From contig NZ_CADIKF010000012.1 in the NCBI RefSeq assembly GCF_902859875.1, positions 62,001-126,000 of the forward strand: a DNA stretch of 64,000 nucleotides, given 5' to 3'. Positions 46,509-55,436 of the stretch are shown here, piece by piece. Within the stretch, counting starts at the first letter, position 1; each line of letters opens with the position of its first letter. Source of the DNA: Paraburkholderia solisilvae. Lineage in GTDB: Bacteria; Pseudomonadota; Gammaproteobacteria; Burkholderiales; Burkholderiaceae. The notes under the pieces were generated by a model. It saw only the letters and a list, made by a program, of their open reading frames with translations, was not told the origin of the DNA and made no database searches. A program made the translations under genes and the position numbers.

Positions 46509-46910
46509 TTATCCGAAAACCCGGGCCCAGGCCGCCCGAATGCGCCGCGCGCGGTCTTCAAAGAGATACGACGCGGCCAGCGCCAATAGACCCGAAACGA
46601 CACCCGTCGTGACATGTTCGAGAACGGGAATGCGGTAATGGCTCGTATGCGCGTAAGCGTCGCCTAATGCTGTCAGGCAGCCGACGATCAGCGCGTTTCC
46701 GTATCGGTTCGCGTAGAGTTTCGCCGCCGGCGTGAAGGTCAGGAGTATCGCCAGGATTCCGGTGAGCAGCCCTGTCCGCAGTGCGATCGTCCAGTGTGCA
46801 AGGCTCAGGACGTTACTCCAGCTCCCCGGCATGCACGTCATGCACGCACTGGTGGGCTGCCAGAAGCGCTGGACAAACAGCCTGACCCGGCGTTTCCATT
46901 CGCTTGACAT
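46509..46910 (-). CDS. Small membrane protein, 133 residues
   Basis: Predicted inner-membrane protein with three hydrophobic stretches (LLTGILAILLTFTPAAKLY, NALIVGCLTALGDAYAH, VVSGLLALAASYLFE) and a basic ending. There are two cysteines near the N-terminus (ACMTCMPG). I recognise no family. The start at 46910 has AGGA 7-8 nt upstream; an ATG at 46943 in frame lacks a site. Convergent with the glycosyltransferase gene across 50 bp. Confidence 0.6.
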   Translation of the reverse strand: MSSEWKRRVRLFVQRFWQPTSACMTCMPGSWSNVLSLAHWTIALRTGLLTGILAILLTFTPAAKLYANRYGNALIVGCLTALGDAYAHTSHYRIPVLEHVTTGVVSGLLALAASYLFEDRARRIRAAWARVFG

Positions 46911-47406
46911 GATGTGTTCCTTTACGCTGCGTAACGTATCCACGGTGCAATACTACTCCGCCATCGCAGCTTGGCCGGTTCGACCGGAGCTGGAATTCGG
47001 CCAGTTACCAGGGCACGGTCTGTCGCTGCAAGCCACTCAAAGATGACACCCGGACTCGTGGGTTTGCTCGCCGTTCCCAGCAGACCTGGCGTGTTCAATA
47101 CCGCGAGTGTCACGTTGCCGGAACGCAATAAACCATTAATCGTGGCTTCTCCCGCAGGCACTCCCTGACACCGAACTGTTGCGATGTGCCGGTATGATCC
47201 CGCGCATCGCAATGCTTCCCCGCTGTCATGCCCGTCAATTTTCCGGCCGATAGGCGCAACTGGCTGCTGGCGCGAATTCGCGCGCGGCGCGCCTGCGCCG
47301 GCCATCCGCGCGCAACCACAGGCGCAAAACATGACGCCGCAACTGGCCGACGCACTCGTTGCGTGCCGCCGTTGCGCGCACAACCAGATGGAGGCGCAAG
47401 CTGAAT
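46911..47406. other. Intergenic region, about 500 bp
   Basis: No supported gene. A minus-strand stretch around 46980-47165 reads like protein (TLAVLNTPGLLGTASKPTSP) but has no start near it and no known family. It might be a remnant. Confidence 0.35.
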
Positions 47407-48027
47407 ATGACGAAGCCGAAAGGATTGACGGCGCTTTGGCTGCCCGTGTTTTTATTTGCCGGATGCAGTGCACACAACGACGATGTGCCGAATCGCGAAA
47501 ACTTCACGGCCGCACTATCGAGGTTTCTCGATGCGCACGGCGATATGTGCATCGGCAAAGTGAAGTGGCCGATCGATATCTCGAAGGACGAGGCGAACGA
47601 GCGCACCGCGAATTCGCTGCAATTGCCCGTGCTGGAGAAAATCGGCCTCGTGCACAAGCAGCAGATCTCCGATTCGACGACGCGCTACACGCTTTCCGAC
47701 GAAGGCAACAAGTACTACCTGCACAAGGCGCTGCCGAGCATGGCGGCGAACGGCGCCATTACGATGCACGACGGCGACCTGTGCTACGGCAAGCTGCGTG
47801 TCGACAAGGTGATCGGGTGGGAGCTGCCGCGTACGGTCGACGGAGTCGAGCGTACGGTGATCACTTACACGTACGCGATCGATGCGGCGCCCTGGACGAA
47901 AGACGCGGACGTGCAACGCGTGTTTCCGGTCGTTGCGATGGTCGTGCGCAACGGCGGCACGCTGCAGTTGAAGCAGCTCGTCGTGCTGACGAAGGGCGGC
48001 TGGGAAGGAGAGATCGGCTTTAGCTGA
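47407..48027 (+). CDS. Putative lipoprotein, 206 residues
   Basis: Lipoprotein of unknown function. Signal peptide with lipobox LFAGC, mature part starting CSAHNDDVP. The body holds alternating polar beta-like segments (KVKWPIDISKDEANER, DSTTRYTLSDEGNKYY, HDGDLCYGKLRVDKVIGWEL). I recognise no catalytic motif. GGAGG lies about 12 nt before the ATG at 47407. The frame opens further to 47359 without a signal peptide. Convergent with dhaK, with 10 bp between stops. Confidence 0.7.
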   Translation: MTKPKGLTALWLPVFLFAGCSAHNDDVPNRENFTAALSRFLDAHGDMCIGKVKWPIDISKDEANERTANSLQLPVLEKIGLVHKQQISDSTTRYTLSDEGNKYYLHKALPSMAANGAITMHDGDLCYGKLRVDKVIGWELPRTVDGVERTVITYTYAIDAAPWTKDADVQRVFPVVAMVVRNGGTLQLKQLVVLTKGGWEGEIGFS

Positions 48028-48037
48028 CGAGGCGCGC

Positions 48038-49027
48038 CTACACACCCCACCGCAGCGACGGCGTATGCACGGGGCTATCCCAATGCTGTGTCATTTCGTC
48101 GTCCAGCACACACAGCGTAATCGACGCACCGGCCATTTCCAGCGAGGTCGTCAGCGACCCGACCTGCACGCGAGCGATTTTCAGATCCCGTTGTTGCAGC
48201 CATAAGCGGGTCGAATTGAATAGCAAATAGAGTTCGCCGAGCGGTGTGCCCCCAAGGCCATTGATCAACACCAGCAATTCCGAGCCGGCCTTCGGCTTCA
48301 GATCGGCGACGATCCCGGTAAGCAGCTCTCCCGCTATCTCATCTGCCGCGGCAAAGCGGGCGCGCCGCCGCCCCGGTTCGCCATGAATGCCGACGCCGAC
48401 TTCGATTTCATCGTCGCCGATCTTGAACGTCGGGGTGCCCGCCGCGGGCACCGTGCAACTTGAAAACGCGACGCCCATGGTTGCCGTGCGATTGTTGATC
48501 CGGTCGCCGAAAGCCTTGCACTGTTCGAGGCTGGCTCCGGCTTCGGCGAGGCTCCCAACCAGTTTCTCCACGATCACGGCGCCCGCCACGCCACGCCGTC
48601 CCGTTGTGTAACTGGAGTTTTCGACGGCAACGTCGTCGTTGATCAGCACCATGGCATTCGGCAGATCCGACATCTCGGACGCCATTTCGAAGTTCATCAG
48701 ATCGCCTGAATAGTTCTTCACGATAAAGAGCGTACCCGCGCCAGTATCGACGGCCTTTGCTGCTGCCATCATCTGATCGGGCGTCGGCGAGGTGAAAACC
48801 TGGCCCGGGCAGGCGGCATCGAGCATTCCGTAGCCGACGAAGCCGCTGTGCAGCGGCTCGTGTCCCGACCCGCCGCCCGAGACCAGCGCGACTTTGCCCG
48901 GCTTCAGTGTCTTGCGCCGCACAAATACCTGCTCCTGATCGAGCACGACAAGATCACTGTGCGCCGCGGCGAACCCGGCGAGGCTCTCGGCCAGGAAGTC
49001 GTCGACCTGATTGATGAATTTCTTCAT
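48038..49027 (-). CDS. dhaK: Dihydroxyacetone kinase, DhaK subunit
   Basis: 329-residue substrate-binding subunit that holds dihydroxyacetone (or a related ketose) as a hemiaminal on a His. It shows VSGGGSGHEPLHSGFVGYGM with H56, NYSGDLMNFEMA with D109, and the covalent His H215 in GVGIHGEPGR. Partner DhaL is encoded 13 bp upstream. No DhaM phosphotransferase gene is nearby, so ATP-dependent action through DhaL is likely. It is the last gene of the ABC transporter operon, tying kinase to importer. Start at 49027 rather than 49060. Confidence 0.93.
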   Translation of the reverse strand: MKKFINQVDDFLAESLAGFAAAHSDLVVLDQEQVFVRRKTLKPGKVALVSGGGSGHEPLHSGFVGYGMLDAACPGQVFTSPTPDQMMAAAKAVDTGAGTLFIVKNYSGDLMNFEMASEMSDLPNAMVLINDDVAVENSSYTTGRRGVAGAVIVEKLVGSLAEAGASLEQCKAFGDRINNRTATMGVAFSSCTVPAAGTPTFKIGDDEIEVGVGIHGEPGRRRARFAAADEIAGELLTGIVADLKPKAGSELLVLINGLGGTPLGELYLLFNSTRLWLQQRDLKIARVQVGSLTTSLEMAGASITLCVLDDEMTQHWDSPVHTPSLRWGV

Positions 49028-49040
49028 GGCTACGCTCCTT

Positions 49041-49679
49041 TCAGTCTCTGTCTTGCGCAAGCCGCGCGCATATCGCGCCGATCATCAACTGGCTCGAGCG
49101 TGCACCCGGATCGATGTGACCGCGCGAGCGCTCGCCGAGAAAAGACGCGCGTCCCTTGGTGGCGAGCATATCGCGGGTGGCGAGCATGCTCGCTTCAGCG
49201 ACTTGCGGTAATGCATCGAGCACGGCTTCCGGCGACGCGTTGTTGTCAGCCAGTTCCGCAAAGCGCGATGCGACGGGAATCAGCACGTCCATCATCGTCT
49301 TGCTGCCGATGCCCGCCTTGCCGCGCTGCGCGACGGCGTCGACGCCCGCCGCGAAGACTCGTGCGGCGTCAACCAGGCTCGGGGCGTCCACGCTGTCGGC
49401 CGACGCTTTCGCCATCCCATGCAAGAGCGAATAGAGCAGCGGCCCCGACGAACCGCCCACTGTCGATAGCAGTTTGGACGCGGCAAGATCTAACGCAGGG
49501 GCAAACGCCGCGGCCTCGATTTCGGCACGCATCGCAAGCAGTGCGTCGACGCCGCGTAGCAGGTTGAAGATATGGTCGCCGTCGCCAATCTGTTGATCGA
49601 GCACCGTGATTTCGTCGGTGTGTTCCTTCAACGTGGCATGCGCAGCCTCGATGCATGTCATGACCGTTTTGCCGTTCAT
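49041..49679 (-). CDS. dhaL: Dihydroxyacetone kinase, DhaL subunit
   Basis: 212-residue nucleotide-binding subunit. The Mg-ADP/ATP site Asp residues appear as D28, D33 and D35 (VLDQQIGDGDHIFNL), with later motifs STVGGSSGPLLYSLL, GIGSKTMMDVL and the C-terminal GERSRGHIDPGARSS. Its start overlaps the stop of the ATPase gene by 4 nt, so it is translationally coupled to the transporter. Together with DhaK it phosphorylates a triose or tetrulose that the transporter imports or that is made from the imported polyol. Confidence 0.93.
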   Translation of the reverse strand: MNGKTVMTCIEAAHATLKEHTDEITVLDQQIGDGDHIFNLLRGVDALLAMRAEIEAAAFAPALDLAASKLLSTVGGSSGPLLYSLLHGMAKASADSVDAPSLVDAARVFAAGVDAVAQRGKAGIGSKTMMDVLIPVASRFAELADNNASPEAVLDALPQVAEASMLATRDMLATKGRASFLGERSRGHIDPGARSSQLMIGAICARLAQDRD

Positions 49680-50695
49680 GCCGGAATCCTCCTGCCGTCG
49701 GAGCGGAAATAGAGAAGGCTGCGCGGCGGCAGCGATGCGCCGACCGTTTGCCCAGGCGCGAAATTCCGCTCGGTCATCGTGGTCGCGACGATCGCGGTGC
49801 CCTCGCGATCCAGAATCAACAGATGCCGAAGCGGCGAATATTCGAGCACGCGCAGGTTGAGCCCATCGTGCGCATCCGGGGCATGCAGAACAATGTCTTC
49901 CGGACGGATCGCGACCGTCGACGTGCCCTCCGGCAAAGCAGTGGAATCGAACAGCGCAGCCGGCAGCAGATTGATCGGCGGTGAGCCAAGGCGCTGCGCC
50001 GCGCTGAGGGAAGCCGGATTGCCATACACTTCGCGCGGCGTGCCCATCTGCACAATGCGGCCATGTTCGAGTATGCCGATGCGATCGGCAAGTGTCGTCG
50101 CTTCGACCTGGTCGTGCGTGACATAAATGATCGTCGCGCCGATCGTGCGATGCAGCCGCTTCAGTTCGATCCGCAGTTCCTCGCGCAGCTTCGCGTCGAG
50201 CGATGACAACGGCTCGTCCATCAGAAAGACTTTGGGCTGGCGCACGAGCGCGCGCCCGATTGCGACCCGCTGCATTTCGCCGCCTGACAGATGCGTCGCC
50301 ATGTTGCCGAGCTTGGATTCCATATGCAGCATCTGGGCCACTTCCTGCACGCGCGCGCTCACTTGCGCTTCGCTCAGGCGCCGCCGCGGCGAACGCAATG
50401 GAAAGGCGAGATTGCCAAATACGGTCAGATGCGGATACAGCGAGTATTGCTGGAAGATAAACGCGACGTCGCGATCGGCGGGGTGAGTATGCGTTGCCGC
50501 TTCGCCATCGATAAAGATCTCTCCTTCGTCGGGCCGTTCGAGTCCCGCAATCAGCCGCAGTGTCGTCGTCTTGCCGGCGCCGCTCGGCCCGAGCAGCACG
50601 ACGAACTCGCCTTCCTTCACATCGATCGACACCTTATCCACCGCGACGATATCGCCAAAGCGTTTCGTCACGTGTTGCAAGCGGATCTCAGACAT
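49676..50695 (-). CDS. ABC transporter ATPase 2 (MalK/UgpC-like)
   Basis: 339-residue ATPase for a CUT1-type importer. Walker A GPSGAGKTT, Q-loop FIFQQYSLYPHLTV, signature LSGGEMQR, Walker B VFLMDEPLSSLD, H-loop YVTHDQ, then a C-terminal TOBE-like domain (STVAIRPEDIVLH). Start at 50695 overlaps the first ATPase gene by 8 nt. The longer frame to 50896 is within that gene and rejected. Two different ATPases in one operon occur in GlpST-type glycerol importers and imply a heterodimeric motor. Confidence 0.93.
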   Translation of the reverse strand: MSEIRLQHVTKRFGDIVAVDKVSIDVKEGEFVVLLGPSGAGKTTTLRLIAGLERPDEGEIFIDGEAATHTHPADRDVAFIFQQYSLYPHLTVFGNLAFPLRSPRRRLSEAQVSARVQEVAQMLHMESKLGNMATHLSGGEMQRVAIGRALVRQPKVFLMDEPLSSLDAKLREELRIELKRLHRTIGATIIYVTHDQVEATTLADRIGILEHGRIVQMGTPREVYGNPASLSAAQRLGSPPINLLPAALFDSTALPEGTSTVAIRPEDIVLHAPDAHDGLNLRVLEYSPLRHLLILDREGTAIVATTMTERNFAPGQTVGASLPPRSLLYFRSDGRRIPA

Positions 50696-51815
50696 AAGCG
50701 CCCCCTTTGCCGTTGCCATCGCCGTTGCCATTGACGACCATCTGGCGCGCCGAGCCCGGTAGCAACTTGCCGCTGGCCGCGTCGTACAGCAACGTGTGTT
50801 CCTTGCGAAAGGACAACCCGACCGGCGACCCGGCCGCTCGCCCGTCGTCTTTGCCAACCCGCACGCGCACAATGCCAAGCGACGTATCGACCACAAGGAC
50901 CTGATGCGAGCCGAGATATTCGTCGGCGATCACGCGACCGCGCAAAGGACCGTGCTCGTCGAGCCGGATATGCTCGGGCCGGATGCCCAATAGCGCTTTC
51001 GCGGCGGACGCCTCGCTGCGCGGCACGGGCACCGGCGCGCCGCCTAACGTCACCTGCTCGGCGCCGGCTTCGACGCCTGTATCGACGGGCAGAAAGTTCA
51101 TCGGCGGACTGCCGATGAAATTGCCGACGAAAACGGTGGCGGGAAAATGATAGATCTCGTGCGGGGACGCGGACTGCAGCACTTCGCCCTGGTTCATCAC
51201 CACCACGTCGTCGGCCATCGCCATCGCTTCGCTTTGATCGTGCGTCACGTAGACGGTGGTTGCGTTGAGTGCGTTGTGCAGCTTGCGGAGTTCAAGGCAC
51301 ATCAGTTCGCGGAAATCGGCATCGAGCGTACCGAGTGGCTCGTCCATCAGAAACGCCTTCGGATGCCGCACGATCGCGCGTCCCAACGCAACACGTTGAC
51401 GGTCGCCGCCGGAAAGTCCACCCGTTTTGCGGTCGAGCATCGATTCGATGCGCAGCATACGGGCGGCGGATTCGACGCGTGCGGCGATCTCACGCCGCGA
51501 AATGCCCTCGTTTTTCAGCGGAAATGCAATGTTGTTCCGCACGCTCATATGCGGATAGAGCGCAAACATCTGGAACACGAACGCGATGTCACGCTGACGC
51601 GCGCGCAGTGCTGTGACGTCTTCGCCGTCGATATGAATGTGCCCCGACGTCGGCAGTTCGAGCCCCGCGATCATGCGCAACGTGGTGGTCTTGCCGCAGC
51701 CGGAAGGTCCGAGCAACACGACGAAGCGGCCGGTGCTCACCGTCAGGTTCGTATTGCGCACGGCCGTAAAATCGCCGAAGCGCTTGTGGAGATTCGAAAG
51801 AACGATGGTCGACAT
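50688..51815 (-). CDS. ABC transporter ATPase 1 (MalK/UgpC-like)
   Basis: 375-residue ATPase. Walker A GPSGCGKTT, Q-loop FVFQMFALYPHMSV, signature LSGGDRQR, Walker B AFLMDEPLGTLD, H-loop YVTHDQ, TOBE-like C-terminal region (ALLGIRPEHIRLDE). An odd Gly/Asn-repeat tail (VNGNGDGNGKGG) ends the protein and comes from a short repetitive DNA stretch near 50705-50735. It begins 3 bp after the 64-residue membrane protein gene. It pairs with the second ATPase next door. Confidence 0.93.
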   Translation of the reverse strand: MSTIVLSNLHKRFGDFTAVRNTNLTVSTGRFVVLLGPSGCGKTTTLRMIAGLELPTSGHIHIDGEDVTALRARQRDIAFVFQMFALYPHMSVRNNIAFPLKNEGISRREIAARVESAARMLRIESMLDRKTGGLSGGDRQRVALGRAIVRHPKAFLMDEPLGTLDADFRELMCLELRKLHNALNATTVYVTHDQSEAMAMADDVVVMNQGEVLQSASPHEIYHFPATVFVGNFIGSPPMNFLPVDTGVEAGAEQVTLGGAPVPVPRSEASAAKALLGIRPEHIRLDEHGPLRGRVIADEYLGSHQVLVVDTSLGIVRVRVGKDDGRAAGSPVGLSFRKEHTLLYDAASGKLLPGSARQMVVNGNGDGNGKGGAYV

Positions 51816-51818
51816 GGC

Positions 51819-52013
51819 TCAGTCCGGGAAGTGACTTGTCACGACGAAAGCCAGCGCGCCCGCCAGAATGACGGGAAACGACCACGTGTAGAGATCGACG
51901 GTGAACGGTTGCACAAGCATCGCGATGCCGACGCCGATCAGCACCGTCGACGCGCCTTCGCAGTTGTGCCGGCCAAACGGACGCCGACGCGGCAGGGTGG
52001 GATGCACTTTCAT
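51819..52013 (-). CDS. 64-residue membrane protein within ABC operon
   Basis: Small protein with a basic, His/Arg-rich N-terminus (HPTLPRRRPFGRHNCEG) and two membrane segments (VLIGVGIAMLVQPFTV and FPVILAGALAFVVTSH). Start at 52013 overlaps the permease stop by 4 nt and its own stop is 3 bp from the ATPase start, so it is firmly part of the operon. GlpSTPQUV-type polyol transporters also carry a small membrane protein, but this one is shorter and I could not match it. An accessory transporter subunit is the likeliest role. Confidence 0.7.
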   Translation of the reverse strand: MKVHPTLPRRRPFGRHNCEGASTVLIGVGIAMLVQPFTVDLYTWSFPVILAGALAFVVTSHFPD

Positions 52014-52963
52014 TTGCGCACCGCTCCGAAGGTGATGCCGCGCAACAGGTGCTTGCGCAGCACGACGGTGAAGAAGAGGATGGGCAGCACGAACAAGGTC
52101 GTCGCGGCCGCGACGGCCGGCCAGTCCTGACCACCCTCGCCGATAATGAACGGAATGAACGGCGGCATGGTTTGTGCGTCGCCGCTTGTCAGCAGCAACG
52201 CAAACGCGTACTCGTTCCACGCGAAGATCAGACAGAAAATGGCGGTGGCGGCAATGCCAGTGATCGCTTGCGGCAGCACTACCTTGATAAACGCTTGCAA
52301 GCGCGTATAGCCATCGACGAGCGCGGCTTCTTCGTATTCGCGCGGAATTTCGTCGATAAAGCCCTTGAGCAGCCACACGGCGAGCGAAACGTTGACAGCC
52401 GTGTACAGCACGATCATGCCGAGGTAGCTGTCCGCCAGACCGAGCGCGCGGTACATCAGATAGATTGGAATCGCGACAGCGATGGGCGGCATCATCCGCG
52501 TCGACAGAATGAAGAACAGCAGATCGTCGGCCATCGGCACCTTGAAGCGCGAAAATGCATACGCCGCCAGCGTGCCGAGAAATACGGCGAGAAACGTCGA
52601 GCCGAAGCCGATGACGAGCGAATTGATAAAACGCGGCACAACCTTCGACGGACCGGCGATCACCATATTGCGCTTGCGTACATCGCGGTCATACCAGGTC
52701 TGCGCGGGCGGCAGGCTCGCGATAAACTCCGGCGTCTGCCGCGAACGGATGGTGAACAGATTCACGTAGCCTTCCATCGACGGCTGGAACATCACGACGG
52801 GCGGGTACGCAATCGCGTCCTCCTGCGTCTTGAAGCTCGTCAGGATGATCCATACAATCGGCAATGCCGCAAACAGCGCATACGCGATCACCACGACCGC
52901 GGCGAAAGTCTTGCCGCGCGGTGAAGCGGCCACGACGGATTGTTGAAGGGCAAGGTCTGTCAT
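52010..52963 (-). CDS. Carbohydrate/polyol ABC permease 2 (MalG-like)
   Basis: 317-residue permease of the CUT1 family with six membrane segments. The EAA loop that contacts the ATPase reads EYEEAALVDGYTRLQAFIKV. C-terminal GITFGAVRK is MalG-like. Start at 52963 overlaps the first permease's stop by 4 nt (ATGA); the longer frame to 53368 lies inside that gene. It forms the channel with the first permease. Confidence 0.93.
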   Translation of the reverse strand: MTDLALQQSVVAASPRGKTFAAVVVIAYALFAALPIVWIILTSFKTQEDAIAYPPVVMFQPSMEGYVNLFTIRSRQTPEFIASLPPAQTWYDRDVRKRNMVIAGPSKVVPRFINSLVIGFGSTFLAVFLGTLAAYAFSRFKVPMADDLLFFILSTRMMPPIAVAIPIYLMYRALGLADSYLGMIVLYTAVNVSLAVWLLKGFIDEIPREYEEAALVDGYTRLQAFIKVVLPQAITGIAATAIFCLIFAWNEYAFALLLTSGDAQTMPPFIPFIIGEGGQDWPAVAAATTLFVLPILFFTVVLRKHLLRGITFGAVRK

Positions 52964-53916
52964 CGCTGTTTCACCTTGTTGAGTGCCTTCACGTAGATAT
53001 TCGCGGCGCCGAACACGACGACAAACAGAATGATGGCCAGCGCGGACGAGTAACCGGTTTGCCACTTTTCGAACGCGGCGCGTTTGAGCGTGATCGACAC
53101 GGTTTCCGTCACGGAACCTGGACCGCCCGAGGTCAGCAGATTCACCATGTCGAACATCTTGAAGTTCTCGATGCCGCGAAACAGGATGGCGAGCATCAGG
53201 AACGGCAGCGTCATCGGCAACGTAATCGACCGGAACTGACGCCACGGCGAAGCGCGATCCACTTCGGCCGCTTCGTAGATGTAGTCGGGAATCGAGCGCA
53301 GACCGGCAAGGCAGATCAGCATCACGTAGGGCGTCCACATCCATATGTCGACCATCACGATGGTCCACGGCGCGAGCGCCACGTCGCCGATCATCTGGAA
53401 CGAGCCGGGCGGAATGCCGGTGAAGAAACTGACGATGTCGTTGAAGAGACCTGTTTGAGGTTGCAACAGGAAAGTCCAGAAGTTGCCGACCACGGCGGGC
53501 GACAGCATCATCGGCAGCAGAATCAGCGTCGTCCAGAAGCTATGGCCGCGAAACTGCCGGTTGATCAACAACGCAAGCCCGAACCCGAGCAACACTTCGA
53601 GACCGACCGACCAGAACACAAAGCGCGCGGTGACCTGCATCGCATACCAGATGTCTTCGTCAGTCAGGATGTCCGTGTAGTTTCCGATGCCGACAAAACG
53701 CGCCGGCACGCTCGGCATGTTCGACTTGAAGTTCGTAAACGACAGCCTTAATGCCCAGATCAACGGAAAGATGTTGATCGCCAACAGCAGCACGATGGTC
53801 GGAAGGATAAACAGCCACGCGATGGTCCGGTCGGACAGCCCGCGCAGACGCGCCGCCGCGCGCGCCTGCGCTTTCGCCTGCAATCCTTCTGAAGGAAAAG
53901 GCTTGTTTGCCAACAT
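52960..53916 (-). CDS. Carbohydrate/polyol ABC permease 1 (MalF-like)
   Basis: 318-residue permease with six membrane segments. N-terminal TIAWLFILPTIVLLLAINIF is typical of CUT1 MalF/UgpA proteins. The ATPase-contact loop is YEAAEVDRASPWRQFRSI. It begins 74 bp after the binding protein gene and overlaps the second permease by 4 nt. Confidence 0.93.
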   Translation of the reverse strand: MLANKPFPSEGLQAKAQARAAARLRGLSDRTIAWLFILPTIVLLLAINIFPLIWALRLSFTNFKSNMPSVPARFVGIGNYTDILTDEDIWYAMQVTARFVFWSVGLEVLLGFGLALLINRQFRGHSFWTTLILLPMMLSPAVVGNFWTFLLQPQTGLFNDIVSFFTGIPPGSFQMIGDVALAPWTIVMVDIWMWTPYVMLICLAGLRSIPDYIYEAAEVDRASPWRQFRSITLPMTLPFLMLAILFRGIENFKMFDMVNLLTSGGPGSVTETVSITLKRAAFEKWQTGYSSALAIILFVVVFGAANIYVKALNKVKQR

Positions 53917-53990
53917 GCCTGACTCCTTTGTGCGGAACGTCCCGGGTCATTCGGCCCGGCGGTCCCGCACGCTAAGGTTCTTTCCGAGCT

Positions 53991-55322
53991 TCAGTTCTTT
54001 CCTTCTGCCTTGAAGACCTTGTTCCAGTCCTTGACCAGCAGATCGAGCGCTTCTTTAGCGGTGCCTTTGTCGGCCACCACATAGTCGTGTACGCGCTTTT
54101 GCATGTCGAGCAACAACTCGGCGTACGCGGGCTCCGCCCAGAAGTCCTTGACGATCGACATCGACTTCAGGAAGGCCGGCGCGAACGGTGCGCTCTTCGG
54201 AAAGTCGGGTGCATCGACGACCGACTTCGCCGCCGAGTAGCCGCCCAGCTGCCACCACTTCTTCTGCACATCGGCTTGCGCAAACCATTTGATGTATTCG
54301 AGCGCGTCCGCCTTGTGGTCCGAATACGAGACGACCGAAATGCCTTGTCCGCCAAGCTGCGTGAACTGTTTGACTTCCTTTGGATTGACGAAGAAGCCGA
54401 TCTTGTCGCCGCCGACATTCGGATCTTTATAGAGTCCCGGGAAGAAGGCGAACCAGTTCATCTGCATCGCGACCTGACCGGACTTGAACGCATCGAGTCC
54501 TTCCTGCATGTAGGCGTTCGTCATGCCCGGTGCGGTGCAGCACTTGTAAAGCGCCTTATAGAACTCAAGCCCCTTGATTGCGCCAGGCGAATTCACGAAA
54601 CCTTCGAGGTGATACGGCTTCTTTGGATCCTGATACTCGAAGCCGTAGTTGTAGAGCATGTTGGTCACGCCCATCGTGATGCCTTCTGAGCCGCGTTCCG
54701 TGAAGATATAGACGCCGTACACGGTCTTTCCGTCAATTTTTCGGCCCTGGAAGAATTCGGCGGTTTGCTTGAGTTCGTCCATCGTGGTCGGCGGTTCGAG
54801 TTCGCGTTTGTATTTCTGCTTGAACTCGGCGCGCAGCTCGGGCCTTGCAAACCAGTCTTTTCGGTACGTCCATCCCACCGCGTCCGCCATGGCGGGCAAC
54901 GCCCAGTAGTTCGGCGTGTTCTTCGGCCATTCCGCGTAGCCGACCACCGTTGCCGGCACGAAATCGTCCATCGATATCTTGTTCTTCGCGAAGAAGTCGT
55001 TGAGCTTCACGTAGTGTCCATTGACGGCCGCACCGCCAATCCACTGACTATCGCCTATGATCAGGTCGCACAACTTGCCGTGCGAATTGAGCTCGTTGAG
55101 GAAGCGGTCTGCGTAGCTTGTCCACGGTACGAACTCGAACTTCATGGCGATGCCGGTTTTGGCCGTGAAGTCTTTTGATAACTCGACGAGTGCATTGGCG
55201 GGATCCCATGCGGCCCAACACAACGTCAACTGCTTGCCTTGCGCGTGCGCCGCCGATCCGAAACAAAGCCCCATCGATGCCAGGACCGCCGCGATTATCC
55301 TTGCTGACGTAAGACGTAACAT
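53991..55322 (-). CDS. Polyol/sugar ABC transporter binding protein
   Basis: 443-residue periplasmic solute-binding protein (SBP family 1). Signal peptide MLRLTSARIIAAVLASMGLC ending AHAQG, then LCWAAWDPANALVELSKDFT and FEFVPWTSYADRFLNEL, and aromatic-rich ligand-site segments (GVTNMLYNYGFEYQDP, QMNWFAFFPGLYKDP). AGGAG precedes the ATG at 55322 by about 7 nt; the longer frame to 55376 is rejected. Partner genes for kinase DhaKL suggest a C3-C4 polyol or ketose ligand. This is inference only. Confidence 0.93.
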   Translation of the reverse strand: MLRLTSARIIAAVLASMGLCFGSAAHAQGKQLTLCWAAWDPANALVELSKDFTAKTGIAMKFEFVPWTSYADRFLNELNSHGKLCDLIIGDSQWIGGAAVNGHYVKLNDFFAKNKISMDDFVPATVVGYAEWPKNTPNYWALPAMADAVGWTYRKDWFARPELRAEFKQKYKRELEPPTTMDELKQTAEFFQGRKIDGKTVYGVYIFTERGSEGITMGVTNMLYNYGFEYQDPKKPYHLEGFVNSPGAIKGLEFYKALYKCCTAPGMTNAYMQEGLDAFKSGQVAMQMNWFAFFPGLYKDPNVGGDKIGFFVNPKEVKQFTQLGGQGISVVSYSDHKADALEYIKWFAQADVQKKWWQLGGYSAAKSVVDAPDFPKSAPFAPAFLKSMSIVKDFWAEPAYAELLLDMQKRVHDYVVADKGTAKEALDLLVKDWNKVFKAEGKN

Positions 55323-55436
55323 TTGTCTTCTCCTTGTCTCTCTCGGGTCTCCAACCTGATGACAGACAGCACCCATGCGCCGGGCGCTGTGTTCGAGCTT
55401 TGGCGGATTCAGAACAGCGTCCGCGTGTCGCGAGTG

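Noticed and set aside
46922..47473. 183-residue minus-strand open frame
   Set aside because: N-terminal half is antisense to the lipoprotein gene and Cys/Ala-rich; only the last part looks protein-like.
50705..50735. Short repetitive stretch near the end of the first ATPase gene
   Set aside because: Encodes a Gly/Asn-repeat protein tail; too short to be a separate repeat element.
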